DNA from: Dactylis glomerata
Taxonomy: Eukaryota > Streptophyta > Magnoliopsida > Poales > Poaceae
Assembly (NCBI GenBank): GCA_007115705.1
Contig: QXEO01000546.1
Coordinates: 5,730,124-5,794,123 of the forward strand
DNA length: 64,000 nucleotides
Direction of reading: 5' to 3'
Shown: positions 1-9,847 of the stretch, in pieces
How the letters are laid out: the number at the start of each line of letters is the position of its first letter
Numbering within the stretch: the stretch's first letter is position 1
Made by a program: the position numbers and the translations under genes
Notes under the pieces: generated by a model
Database searches by the model: none
Seen by the model: only the letters and a program-made list of their open reading frames with translations
Told to the model about the DNA's origin: nothing

Positions 1-39
1 TCTGCAGTTGATCTTAATGATTCACTTGATATTACTTGA
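1..39 (+). CDS. 3' end of Athila-type gag-protease ORF (element B, partial)
   Basis: The first 39 bases read in frame as 12 codons and a TGA, ending in ...SLDIT. This matches the end of the gag-protease ORF of element A, which stops at 46744 with the same last five residues. The rest of the gene lies outside the window. After the stop, the sequence runs on parallel to the 3' noncoding region of element A. That parallel is what identifies this short stretch. Confidence 0.7.
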   Translation, partial: SAVDLNDSLDIT

Positions 40-1832
40 TTCTTACTTTCTGCGCCTAGCTAAAAGGCGTTAAAGAAAAGCACTCTTGGGAGATAACCCA
101 TTATTTTTACTTTCAGTTATTTTTCTTTTATTTGAGTCTTGTAAGTTATTACTACTGTAATAACCTCTCCTTATCCTTTTTATTTCGTTTTTGTGCCAAG
201 AGAAGCCTCTAATTTGAGTGAGGTAAGATTTGGGGATGTTGCTGTCCTGAAACAGTTTCCGGTGCTGCACCGTAAAAATTCGTGAAAATTTTCAGAATAT
301 CTTTTGGACCTGCGATTTCTTGTGCATATGACCCAGGTTATATCCAAACTTTCATTAGTTATACACTTTTTGATTTGAGCAAAAGAAAACCCTCTAAAAA
401 TTCGACCTTTGTCAGCTGTTCTGTTTTGACAGATTTCTGCCAATATTTGTGTTTGCCGTTTTATCGCTTTCTTTTTGAGTTCTTTTGATCACGGAACTTT
501 TTGGGAAGTTGCTACAATAGTATATGCTTTATATGTGGTGGTTTTGAGTTGAAACCTGAAGCAAAAAGGGTTGATTCATTGCTATGCTTACACTAATGTT
601 GCTAATAGAATTGTGTTTAGTTTTGTATGAAGGAAGTTTTCAAGTGTAGGGATTGGAGAATGATGAGATGAGTTGAAGAATGGACAAAAGCTCAAGCTTG
701 GGGATGCCCATGTCACCCCAAGAAATATCGTAGAAGTACAAGCGTCAAAGCTTGGGGATGCCCCCGAGGCACCCCTTCTTCATCGGCAAAAATCAGGTCA
801 CCTTTCAACACACTATATTTTTATTGCTTCATGCATTATGCGTTATTCTTGGAGCATCAGTTGTTTTTAGTTTTCAGTTTTGTTTAGTTTTGTTTGCTGC
901 AATAAATGGTTGGACCCCAACAAATTCCTTTTGGAGAAGTTGCCTTACTTTTCATTTGCCAAGAACACTCAGTTTTTCACTCTTATCGTTTCAACGAGTG
1001 TTCTCTTTTTCTAGAACTACGTTTAATTTTCATTTTTCGCCTTGATTTGTGTTCACGTCTTGTTATATCTTTTCATCAAGGTGTATTTTGACCTCTGGTC
1101 CATGTTGGTTTTCATCAAAAGAGTTGTTTCAAAAAGTTCGAATGGTGTTGGAAAAGAGAAAAAGCTTTATGCAAAAAAGTGGTACAAGAAGGAGCTTGTG
1201 TAGACTGCGGCCTAGGCTTTTGCATGTCATGCTTGATGTATTTTTGATAGTATGCTTAGTGGTTTTGCTGTAGCATGACTTGTCTCAAATGACTGAGATT
1301 GCTTAATGAGCCTTTGAAAAAATCACGTGTTGTTTTAATAATTTGGAAGCATTATTTTGGTTTTCTCCTTTGATGTTTTATTTGGGTTGACTTGGCGCAT
1401 GCTCACACATGTTAGACTCATACAAAGTCGCCATAAGGCTCCAGGATCATTTAGTTTCTTACTTTTGATGCCATCTTGTGCTTCTTTTAATGTCGGTTTG
1501 TCACTCTGCATGATTATGGCCGTTATTGCTCTCTTAGTTGGTCGCTCCCAGTCTTTTGCTAGCCCTCATTTTGTACTGAGTATGAGCTCTACTCGTGCAT
1601 CCAACTCCTAAAAACCAAGTTGTTCCAATGTGTCCACCATACATGCCTATTGGCAATTTGCTATTCCAAAGTACATTTGACTTGCTTTTATGTATCCTTT
1701 AAATTAAACTCTTTTTGGTGTTATGCGAAAATTGGTCAGTAAAGCTCTCACGAACCTGATGGCACACTTTACTTTTCTCGTTTTAAAATTTTGACATTGT
1801 GGCTCTCTTATGTTGAGTTGTTATGCTTGCAA
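40..1832 (+). other. Noncoding 3' internal region of element B, first part
   Basis: No credible coding frame is present; the ORFs here are short and unrelated to known domains. The region is homologous by eye to 46745-48530 in element A and, inverted, to about 54100-55915 in element F. It contains two copies of AAGCTTGGGGATGC, at 694-707 and 748-761. These repeat the polypurine-tract sequence found just before the 3' LTR. Confidence 0.7.
1830..1832. repeat. Target-site duplication of CACTA element K (left copy, CAA)
   Basis: CAA precedes the CACTAGTGG terminus at 1833. The same triplet follows the other terminus at 9845-9847. A 3-bp duplication is the rule for CACTA (En/Spm) elements. Confidence 0.85.
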
Positions 1833-2090
1833 CACTAGTGGAAAAAAGCCTATTGGTGGCGTACCGTTTTGGCATATGCGTGGCGCATATGGGATGCGCC
1901 ACCAATGCCACGCCACTAATAACAAATTATTGGTGGCGCATCTCAATATGCGCCACGCATATGTTGAATATTAGTGGCGCATATAGCATATGCGCCATTA
2001 GTGTCTTATGCGTGGCGCATATTCCTATATGCGCCACCAATACATAATGCGCCACTAAACACGTACAATATGCGCCACTGATATTTCGTA
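1833..2090. repeat. CACTA left terminus and subterminal repeat array
   Basis: The terminus CACTAGTGGAAAA is followed by about ten short units of GGTGGCGCAT or its complement ATGCGCCAC, arranged as small palindromes with variable AT-rich centres. In CACTA elements, subterminal repeats of this kind are the binding sites of the TNPA-type protein. The array at the other end uses the same core. Confidence 0.8.
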
Positions 2091-2324
2091 CAGGTCCAAG
2101 AAAACTGATATTTTCTGGTATTTATACACAGCAATGCACAAGAATATATATAAGTATAAAATATAACTGCAGAATACACAGCATGTAGTACAAAACAAAT
2201 ATATCATCATCACAAACAATTAGATCTATAATAGTGACAAAGTTCCCGAATATTAGAAGTGTTAGAGCATATATAGCCCAAGTCCATGCATTACACACAT
2301 TACACATTACACACACTACACATC

Positions 2325-2578
2325 TCACCAAAAGACCGAGTAGACTACACCGGCAATGGTGAGCAAGACCGGGAGCACGATCATCAAGGTCTTCATCCGG
2401 TTGTTGTTTCTCCGCTCTCCTAGGAGGTGGATCCTCCACCTAGCTTCCGCTAGCTCTCTCGTCGGATACCCCTTGTAGGAGTTGCCGCTGAACTTGTTCA
2501 CTTGTTTCTGGCAATCCTCCCACTCATCGTAGACTCCTGGTACCCATCCTTTGTACACCATGTAGCATCTCGGCATCT
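2325..2578 (-). CDS. Small CACTA-encoded protein: RNase H1 N-terminal (viroplasmin) domain plus C-terminal membrane helix
   Basis: From the ATG at 2576 the ORF encodes 83 residues, with the stop at 2325. Residues about 4-47 include YMVYKGWVPGVYDEW, then CQKQVNKFSGNSYKGY and a TREEAE-like segment. This is the pattern of the RNase H1 N-terminal hybrid-binding domain, also called the caulimovirus viroplasmin domain (PF01693 by recollection, not searched). The C-terminus is a roughly 20-residue hydrophobic stretch after a basic NNNRMK, so a tail-anchored protein is possible. The sequence just upstream (TTGTCTACAG at about 2588-2579) is a good splice acceptor. The ORF may therefore be the last exon of a longer transcript rather than an independent gene. 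It lies downstream of the large minus-strand gene of K. The domain call is fairly secure; the gene model is not. Confidence 0.6.
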
Positions 2579-2898
2579 CTGTAGACAAAGCCATATATAT
2601 AGTATTCAAGCTATAAGAAAAGAGTTACATATGTCGACAAAGCCATATATCATATGCAACCGAAAGAATGAAAGGATTCACATGCATGTCGACAAAGGAA
2701 AGTACTCGAGCTAAGAAAAGAGTTATATATAAGTATCCCGCATACAAAAGTAAATAAGTCCAACAACGATGCTTTCGACTAAGGCAAGTTATAAGTTTAC
2801 ACCTCACACACATACACACACTGGAATGAGTTGCAGACGGTAAAGTTTATGACTCAAGCACAGACGATTGACATACACGTGAAAACGACTAGGAAGAA
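2579..2898 (-). other. Spacer between the two minus-strand CACTA ORFs
   Basis: This is 320 bp of AT-rich DNA with two similar segments (around 2588-2650 and 2640-2720), both containing a GTCGACA-like motif next to an ATATATGGC-like motif. I see no coding frame. It is either a 3' UTR and promoter or, if the acceptor at 2579 is used, an intron. Confidence 0.4.
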
Positions 2899-5800
2899 TC
2901 ATGAAGACTTTGGTTGACATGGCTCCGAGAATGGTTTGTAGCAATCTTTCATTGTCCATGTCCTAGTGTCACGCTGTTTCCGGAGCCGGTCTTCGATCTC
3001 GCGCTTAGCCAACGGTCTGGCGTAGGACAAGGTTCCGCCCCTTGTGATGACATCTTCTTGCAAGATAGTCGCAATCTGATTCTGGATGCGGAAGAAGTCG
3101 TCCCTAAGTTCAGCGTCCTCGATCCTTGCATGCTCTTCGGCCCATCCTCAGACACTAGATGGTGACGTAAGCCTGTGTTCGTTCTGGATGATCGCCCGCA
3201 TGTGATGGAGGGCGTAGAAGGCCTCCTTGACACTATTAGGCGGCTGCTTGATGCAGGGGAACTTGATTACGTGCTTGAACATGTGTCTGCCGTCCTTGAC
3301 ATTTTTCGCCCCCTTCCTGAAGTCGCCTCCCTTCCTGGCGTATCCCTCGAGAGCATCATCTAGAACACCCTTGATGTAGGCGTAGTTTTTTGTCTTTGCC
3401 TCACTCCCCGAGTCTAAGTAGACGGCTACCGAGTACCTCGGGGCAACGAGGATCAATGTGCAGTATATGTCTCTGCGCAAAATAGTTGAAACGAAAGAAT
3501 GTTGGAAAAGGAGCTAAGAAATGACAAGTTATTACGGCGGCCGAGTGAGTGTGCACTTACTCGGGAAAGTAAGGAAGACGAATGTCTTTTGTACTCTTGT
3601 TGTCCAGCAGGAACTTTTGGAGGTACTCCTTTGCTCTGGAACGGTTCGCTGGATTCATCAACATGCCTTCACGCATGTAGTAGGGGTCCGCTATCGCGAC
3701 GCCAGGGTTCTCCTCTCTGTTGACCTTCATCGCCCGCTGGAGCGCGTATAGGCGGACCAAGTTATAGTCCAGCCGTTTGGCGTTGAAAAGCTTGAAGACG
3801 TCCTCGTACGATATGAAGAAGATATCCGCGGGGTGATGATCGACAAAGCCCACGTCCGCTGGAACCTTCACCGTGAAAATGGGGTACGATGGATTTGTTT
3901 CCTTAAGAAGGCCCTCCTCCAGAAACAGAATACCGTGCATAAGGCTCACCATCGCTCCACTCGCATGGGCGACCTGCTCCTTAGTCATAATCGGTTTTCC
4001 AGCTTCATGAATTATGCCCTGCAAGGTGCCCTTAGTGGGTTGTGACATCGGGTCGTCGTAAACCCTGGGCCTCTTCGGACCGATCGGCTGCTGGCTCGCA
4101 GACGGCTTATCCTTCTTGGTCCTCTTCCGGTGGTGCTTGTTCTGGATGGGACCACCGGTTTCCAACTGCTAACCACAGTCGGTTGCCAACTGATCACCGC
4201 CGGTCACCACCTTATGGAGTGTGTTGGGGCTAAAAATATTTCCCGTATTGACTTTAGGATCAGCGGCGCCAGCATCCGGAGGCGTCTCCTCTAGGGCACC
4301 ATGTAAGTCCAAATGTGTGCATGCTTTGGTGCGAGCATTTTGATCTTCACGGACACGGTAGGGTTCTTCCATGTTTGGCATGAACAAAGAGTCAGTGGCG
4401 CCGGTGTTGAGCCAGTCATCTGGGTTGTCATCATCATAATCGTTGATTTCCTCAACCAGTACTGGGTATGATGCATCGATGGCCTTGCCATGTGGTGCTG
4501 GTGGTGGCTGCGGTAAAGCGGCGGCCAACAACTTTTGTTGACGGGAGGTGTTGGCGGAGACAACTTGTTGTGGCCGCCGAGGCGGTGGCGCCATACATGG
4601 CGGCGCCGGCTCAGTAACTGGTGCCGAACATGGCGGCGGCTCAGTAAGTTTTTCCATGCGTGGCGGCGGCTGAGTAACTTGTTGTTCCTTCACAAGCCGA
4701 ATCTGGGTCTTCGGCCATGTCAAGACCCAGCCGAAGCAACCCGCAAGGGTCTTATGTTCATCGGCGCCTTGAGGTTGGGTTGGGGGGTCAATGTCTTCGC
4801 ATCCCGGCAATACCCGAGCCAGCCGGACCTTGAACTCCACTGAGACCATCTCCTTGTGATGCATGACTGTGCTATTTGGCTGAATGATTGTGCCCTTGGC
4901 AACATCCTTCAGCTCACTGTCCACAAAATGCAAAAGTGTGCAAGGTCTGTCCTGTGGGAAAACAAGTTTGCATGCATATTGTGAGATGTCGCTGGCTAGC
5001 TATAGTCATCAAAGGCAAAGGAAATGAAATGTGCTGGCCGGAGTCATTACCTTGGAGATGGCGTTGAGCTCGGCTAATGTCGAGACACCGGTATCATTCT
5101 CCCGCCGAGATGCCTTACGACGAAGCACCGTCGGTTGCGCCTTAGCTGTGGCGGGAGGAGGCACCGGTGCGATTGGCTGCTCGGTGTTGGCGTCGGCGGG
5201 AGATGGTGTCACCAGAGTGACCTCCGGATGCACGTTCGTGTTGGTGGCGGTGGGAGGGGGCACCGGAGTGGCCGCCGGCTGCGCCTCCTCGATGTTGGCG
5301 GTATCGGGAGTCACCGCATCCGGCGACACGTGCTGAATAGAGTTGCTGCTGGAGATGCTGGGCACCACTAGCGCCCCTCGTCGACCTGCCGCATTCCAAG
5401 CAGCAAGCCCCTCCCACAGCTCATCGAGAATGATCTCGCGGAGCTTCTGTTGCACTTGCTGGGCGATCAGGTCCGGCATCTGCTCCCGGAGCTTTTCAAC
5501 TTCGCGTCTTTCATTTGCGGCGGCCGCCACTGCCGCCACCGCCGCTGCCGCGGCCTTCCTCTGTTTGTTCGCCTCGGGGTCCTCTTTCTTGAAGTCGCCA
5601 ACCTTGTCGTATGTACCATAGCCGGCCACGCGGCCAGCTAAAGTCGGCGGCAAGGACTTGGCTCTCCCCTTGATCACGTTTATTGCCCTATTGAAGGGCG
5701 TGTCCCACCGCGGGTCCGCCGTCGACCCCTGGGATGAGCTCGCACTTGAAGCACAAGATCTTTCTTCGATTCTCTGCAGAGAAGGAAAGAGATGGCCATT

Positions 5801-6903
5801 TAGAAATTTAGAACGCATATCGACTCAATCGAGATGCGCGGTAAATTCCTTACCAGCTTTTTCTGGAACTTCCTCACATCATCGTCGTCGGTAACGAATT
5901 CCTTGTGTTCGGGGTGGAGATAGTAGCGGGCACAGACAAACTGCATCACCTGCTCGCCCGTGAATTTGTGCCACGGGTTCTCTTTCCCTAGACGGGCATA
6001 CTCGGTGTCCTCCTTTGCCCAAATGGCCTTCTTTCCTCGGTAACCGCCGCCTCCACAGCGTTGGTTACCTATGTTGAGGTCCCGCATACGCCTCCCCCAC
6101 TCGGTCCATTCGATACCTTCCGGAGTGAGGCACGCATCCTTGAACTTGATGAACTCATCTTCGTTGAGCATCCCCTCAGCCTTCTTTATCTCCTCCCAAC
6201 TTTTGCCGGCGAGAATCCTCTTCTTCACTCGGCTTTTCCAGCTGCTCAAGGCTGTGCTCATCCTCGTGAGGGGTAACTTGTTGACCTTGTTCCCTTTGAG
6301 CTTCTTGTTATTGAACGGCTCTGGGAACTGGTACCGGTTGTGAAGCTTCTCAATGAGTAGCTCGCACAACCACGTATTGCCCTTAGCTCTTATGTTCTTC
6401 TGGTTGATGCTCATGCTCTCCCGCACGATGCACCTGAGCTGTAGGCCGTATCCAGCGGCAAGCTTCGCAGGCTCCACGGGTTGGCCACTCGGTTTCACAT
6501 ACGTGAACTCTTCGAGCTTGGTGCCGAGTACCGGCGGCGTCCGATCCTGCCTTTCCTTCTTCTTCTTCTTCTTAGCGGTGGCGTCCGATCCACCGACGTC
6601 CATGCGGTCACCGCCACCATGACTACTTAAGTCATCCTCCTCGTCGCCATTGCTGCTTCCGGCGTCGTTGCCATCTTCGGCCTCGAAGTCATATTCGGAC
6701 TTCGGATCCGAGTCAACTTCATCGGCCGCACCTTCTTCGGCCTCCTCACCAACTTCATCGGCCGCAGCTTCTTTGGCCTCCTCATCGGACCCGCTCAAGT
6801 CATCGCCAAGCCGCCAAAACTTTAGGTTGGCTTTTCTTGCTTCTTCTTCGACACTCATGGGGTGAGAAGGGCCAGCCCCGACGTCTTTGTCTCCGCTCGA
6901 CAT
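2899..6903 (-). pseudogene. CACTA ORF1: four-exon TNPA/transposase-associated gene with degenerate C48-like domain, two nonsense codons
   Basis: I infer exons 6903-5854, 5773-5051, 4951-3561 and 3472-2899. All introns are GT-AG with matching phases and the total is 3,738 nt, exactly 1,246 codons. Exon 1 encodes an acidic N-terminus (codons about 20-110), a lysine run, then a segment like the plant En/Spm transposase-associated domain (codons about 130-300, with WLCELLIEKLHNRYQ and WTEWGRRMRD). Exon 2 is Ala-rich with coiled-coil character and a Pro/Thr-rich tail. Exon 3 has a Pro-rich stretch, then a conserved block ending in VRLYALQRAMK and IADPYYMRE. Exon 4 resembles the C-terminal part of a C48 (Ulp1-like) peptidase (APRYSVAVYLDSG, FPCIKQPP), but the His and Cys of the catalytic triad are not evident. 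In-frame stops occur at 4171-4169 (TAG, codon 852) and 3150-3148 (TGA, codon 1163). The frame is otherwise open on both sides of each, so these look like recent point mutations. Confidence 0.75.
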
Positions 6904-7884
6904 GTCAGCACTTCATACAAAATATGTAATAATTTAATTAGTACAATAATTAATTAAGCTAGAGTCGACCAAAAAATTTGGCATGACCTTTGCTGTTTTT
7001 TGACCTAGGAGTGCCCATTTCTCAACCAAAACGGAAGTAAATCGACATTTTAGGAGAAATGGGCAACTCATTTAGAAATAACCTGCAGCAATTCACATAT
7101 ATACATATTCCAGCAATTCACATGTGACTGAATCAGCAGTAGCAGCAAAGCAGTAGCAGCAGTAGCAGCAGCAAAGCAGTAGCCAGCAGCAAAGCAGCAT
7201 CATCAGCAGCAAAGCAGCATCAGCAGTAGCAGCAGCAAAGCAGTAGCAGCAGCAAAGCAGCATCAGCAGCAGCAAAGCAGCATCAGTAACCAGTGTGACT
7301 GAATCAGCAGCAAAGCAATAACATGTGTTAAGTAGAACTAATATGTGACTGAATCAGCAGCAGCAAAGCAATAACATGTGTTAAGCATCAGCAACAGCAA
7401 AGCAATAACATGTGACTGAATCAGCCTGACTGAATCAGCAGCAGTAGCCTGGGTGTAACATTTAGAACTAATATGTGTTAAGTACTGGAAGCATTCACTA
7501 GCCATTGTTATTTAAGAAATTTATGCCTGGCTGTTAAGTGCATGAGCAAGCAACTAGTGTGTCATAGAATGTCGCTTAACAAGTGTGGGTAAGATACAAA
7601 CTTTTAGGACTCGGGTAATCTAAGTGAACCAACAACACCTTATAGGAAAAAAGCAAACTTTTATTGTTTTTAACTTTCTAATGCAAAATAATAGAGGAAG
7701 GTGAACACATCTTTTGATATGCAATATCCCAGGCTGCACTTTTTTGTTGGAACTCATGAAACAGTGAAAGGTTGTTTAAACACAATATACAAACATTTTT
7801 TATTCACCACTATTAACCTGCATAGTAAAAAGAAGTGGGTACATTGCTCCAACATTTTTGTACATGATACAGCAGCAATACATC
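6904..7884 (-). other. Upstream region of CACTA ORF1, low complexity, no gene
   Basis: This is AT-rich DNA with a long CAG/CAAAG-rich stretch in the middle (listed separately). No coding region is supported. It probably holds an intron or 5' leader of the minus-strand gene, because a promoter-like GC-rich block lies further upstream at about 7960-8400. Confidence 0.4.
7128..7445. repeat. Imperfect CAG/CAGCAAAG repeat tract
   Basis: Many CAGCAGTAG, CAGCAGCAAAG and TGACTGAATCAGCAG units are interspersed, with AATAACATGTG repeated at least three times. It is a compound microsatellite inside element K. The minus-strand ORF across it (Cys/Leu/Ala-rich) is a composition artefact. Confidence 0.7.
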
Positions 7885-7959
7885 TACAGGATACAGCAGC
7901 AATGATACCTTGCACTTGGCGAATGGCGACGGAGCAGTTGAGGCGGCCAGCGAGGAAGA

Positions 7960-8400
7960 CCGCCGTTGCCGTGGCGGCTGGCGAGCAAGACCTTGGTTGC
8001 CGGAGCCCCGGTTGTTGCTACAGCGGCCAAGTGGGGAGATGCGGCGGTGGTAGGCGAGGAAGATGGCGCCACATATGTCGGGAAGAAGAGGGAGTGGACG
8101 TCAAGGAAGAAGGTGCGGCGGCGCTCAGCCGTCGGATCGGAGCAGAGGAGGAGGGCGGCGGCTCCTCACCTTGCTGGGTCGAGTCGTCGGATCGGCGCCT
8201 GCTCCTGGAACCCTAGCTCCGCCTCGTCTCCGGCGTGGGGAAGGAGGCCGCCGGGGGGTGGGGAAGGAGGCCACCGGGGGGTGGGGAAGGAGGCTGTCGG
8301 GTGGTGGGGAAGGAGGCTGCCGGCGCGGGGGGCTTGTGCTCTGGAACGGTTCGCTGTGCGATTGGGCGCGTTAGGGTAAATGGGGAAGAAAGCTAGGCCC
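7960..8400 (-). promoter_or_regulatory. GC-rich gene-like 5' exon/promoter block of CACTA K (minus strand)
   Basis: Read on the minus strand, this block has the look of a plant 5' leader. It contains an ACCCTAACGCGCC-like start near 8375, a TAGGGTTCCAGGAG motif near 8210 and a good splice donor AAG|GTGAGG at about 8170, with a strong jump in GC content over its neighbours. It could be the noncoding first exon of ORF1, whose ATG is at 6903. This is inference; no transcript evidence is available. Confidence 0.35.
8235..8326. repeat. 23-bp minisatellite, four copies
   Basis: The unit starts GTGGGGAAGGAGG and recurs at 8235, 8258, 8281 and 8304, an exact 23-bp period with a few substitutions in the second half. 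The long plus-strand ORFs through it are a consequence of its G-rich composition. Confidence 0.85.
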
Positions 8401-8406
8401 GCTCGA

Positions 8407-8482
8407 TATTTGGCTAAGTGTAAACTATGCGTGGCGCATTATGTGCATAATGCGCCACGCATAGTTTACACTTAGCCAAATA
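8407..8482. repeat. Perfect 37-bp-arm palindrome with 2-nt centre
   Basis: The arms 8407-8443 and 8446-8482 are exact reverse complements separated by TG. The inner half is built from the same GCGTGGCGCAT/ATGCGCCACGC core as the CACTA subterminal arrays, yet it lies 1.4 kb inside the right end of the element. Such a sequence can form a strong hairpin or cruciform. Confidence 0.95.
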
Positions 8483-8510
8483 CCGTTCCGCTCTGCTCTG
8501 TGACAACAGC

Positions 8511-8583
8511 ACGTAGTTGGCTCAGTGGTAGCTACCCTCTGCATTGGAGGCTAGATCCAGGTTCGAATCCTGGATGCCTCACC
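8511..8583 (+). tRNA. tRNA-like sequence with A and B boxes, probably a pseudogene or SINE head
   Basis: TGGCTCAGTGG at 8518-8528 fits the Pol III A box and GGTTCGAATCC at 8560-8570 fits the B box. The T arm is perfect: a CCAGG/CCTGG stem with loop TTCGAAT. The D arm (GCT/AGC) is plausible. The anticodon stem CCCTC/GAGGC pairs at four of five positions, but position 33 is not U in that fold. The acceptor stem does not pair. A T-run (TTTTTTC) follows at about 8587, as expected for Pol III termination. It lies inside element K, 28 bp after the palindrome. A functional tRNA is unlikely. Confidence 0.45.
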
Positions 8584-8904
8584 CAGTTTTTTCTTTTTTT
8601 AATTATTTTCTAACTAAGTTTTTTCTTTTTGCAATTATTTTCTCACTTTCTAACAAATACTAACTTTAACATTTAATAGTAACTAACAAAAATACTAAAA
8701 ACCACGAATACTCTGAAACCTTTTTCTCACTTCATTTGCAAGTATCATAATAGTTTAATCAAAAACCAGGAATATCGTCACACGAACATCGATATCGATA
8801 CACATACACGAATATACTATGATAGTCTATAAATTCAAGTAAACGCATGCATGCATCACAAAAAATGCATGTCATGATCTCGATTCCGCGCTAGCTAGCT
8901 AGAG
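8584..8904. other. AT-rich spacer within CACTA K
   Basis: This contains poly-T and short ACTAA-rich stretches and no coding frame. It separates the tRNA-like sequence from the 3' end of the TNPD remnant, whose stop codon region is at 8905. Confidence 0.5.
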
Positions 8905-9458
8905 CTAGCGTCTCTTTGCAATCTTCTTGCCCTTCTTCCTTGCCGTTGAATACTTTAGGCCAGGAATGTTGAGGTTTCTTCTCGTGAACGGACAACCTTT
9001 AGTAGGTAGGGTGGTCTTCCTTCTTCCTGTGGCAGTCGTCTTGTCGAAGTACTTGTCGAATTCCTCTTCGATCTTTGGATTGCCGTTCTTTTCTAAGTCT
9101 TGCTTGTTGGCGGGTCCTTCCATTCCGATGATGCTCCTCTTGCCCCTCCTCACGACAACACGGCTTGGCTTTGACGGGTCGGTGATGAAGAAGCATTGGT
9201 CAACTTGGCTCGCGAGTACGCATGGCTCGTTTTTTGCAGAGGCGTTCTTTGCGGAGGCATCGGGTATAACCATGGTGGTGAAATACCGGCTCTCTTTCTG
9301 GATGCTCTTAGCCCATATGACACGGAACATCGGCACCTTCTCTCCGGCCGACCTAGGTCAATGAACTTCTGCTCTACAAAGCTTTTGTGCTCCTCCACCC
9401 AAGGGTCAACCAATTCAGAGGTGTGGGCCCCACTAGTTATGCGTGGCGCATATATCAA
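8905..9458 (-). pseudogene. C-terminal remnant of CACTA TNPD-type transposase
   Basis: The minus strand from 9336 to 8905 encodes 143 residues that include FRVIWAKSIQKESRYFTTMV, CFFITDPSKPSRVVV and a basic tail with GKKIAKRR. This is the layout of the extreme C-terminus (DUF4216-type region) of plant TNPD transposases. Upstream, in another frame (about 9430-9350), the stretch LVDPWVEEHKSFVEQKF continues the same protein, so there is a frameshift or lost splice near 9350. The catalytic N-terminal and middle parts are absent: the remnant abuts the right subterminal repeats. The element therefore cannot make a full transposase. Confidence 0.7.
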
Positions 9459-9844
9459 TATGCGCCATTGATATTTTATTTATCAGTGGTGCATATTGCT
9501 ATATGCGCCACGCATAACACTGGCAGGGGTCAGGCTAGTGGGGCCCAGGTGGGTCCCACAGACTTATCAGTGGCGTATTATGCATAATATGCGCCACTAA
9601 AGGGTCAAATATGCGTGGCGCATATTGCAAATGCGCCATTGATAAGTCAAGATATTTTATCGACGACCCTTCTGGTGGGTCCCACAGACTTATTGGTGGC
9701 GCATTTTGAGCAGAATGCGCCACTAGTAAAAAAATTATCAGTGGAGCATATTTGATAATGCGCCACTAGTAAATACTAGTGGAGCATATTGAATAATGTG
9801 CTCCACTAATAAAACATCTATCAATAAGCCTTTTCCCACTAGTG
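9430..9844. repeat. CACTA right terminus and subterminal repeat array
   Basis: At least twelve GTGGCGCAT/ATGCGCCAC half-units occur as short palindromes with variable centres. The last ones are degenerate (AGTGGAGCAT), followed by the terminus CCACTAGTG. The array pairs with that at 1833-2090. Confidence 0.8.
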
Positions 9845-9847
9845 CAA
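9845..9847. repeat. Target-site duplication of CACTA element K (right copy, CAA)
   Basis: It matches CAA at 1830-1832. Downstream, the host retroelement sequence resumes exactly where it stopped. Confidence 0.85.

Larger units (their letters stand above)
1833..9844 (-). mobile_element. Element K: CACTA (En/Spm) DNA transposon, defective
   Basis: The element is 8,012 bp. It begins CACTAGTGG (1833) and ends with the inverted form CCACTAGTG (9844), flanked by a 3-bp CAA duplication. Both ends carry subterminal arrays of short inverted units built from GTGGCGCAT/ATGCGCCAC. Its genes run on the minus strand: a truncated TNPD transposase tail near the right end, then a large four-exon gene (6903-2899), then a small viroplasmin-domain ORF (2578-2325). 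Since most of TNPD is missing and the large gene has two nonsense codons, the element is probably immobile on its own but might be mobilised in trans. It is inserted in retroelement B. Confidence 0.9.

Noticed and set aside
7128..7445. CAG-rich tract as a polyglutamine coding exon
   Set aside because: No frame stays open in the CAG direction with neighbouring conserved sequence. The repeat is mixed with AATAACATGTG units and lies upstream of the minus-strand gene.
7701..8379. Long overlapping plus-strand ORFs (171, 137 and 103 codons)
   Set aside because: They follow the GC-rich block and the 23-bp minisatellite. The proteins are Gly/Arg/Trp-rich in three frames at once, a composition effect. 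The minus strand has the better leader-like signals.
8511..8583. Functional tRNA gene
   Set aside because: A and B boxes and the T arm are good, but the acceptor stem does not pair and U33 is missing in the best fold, so it is called tRNA-like only.
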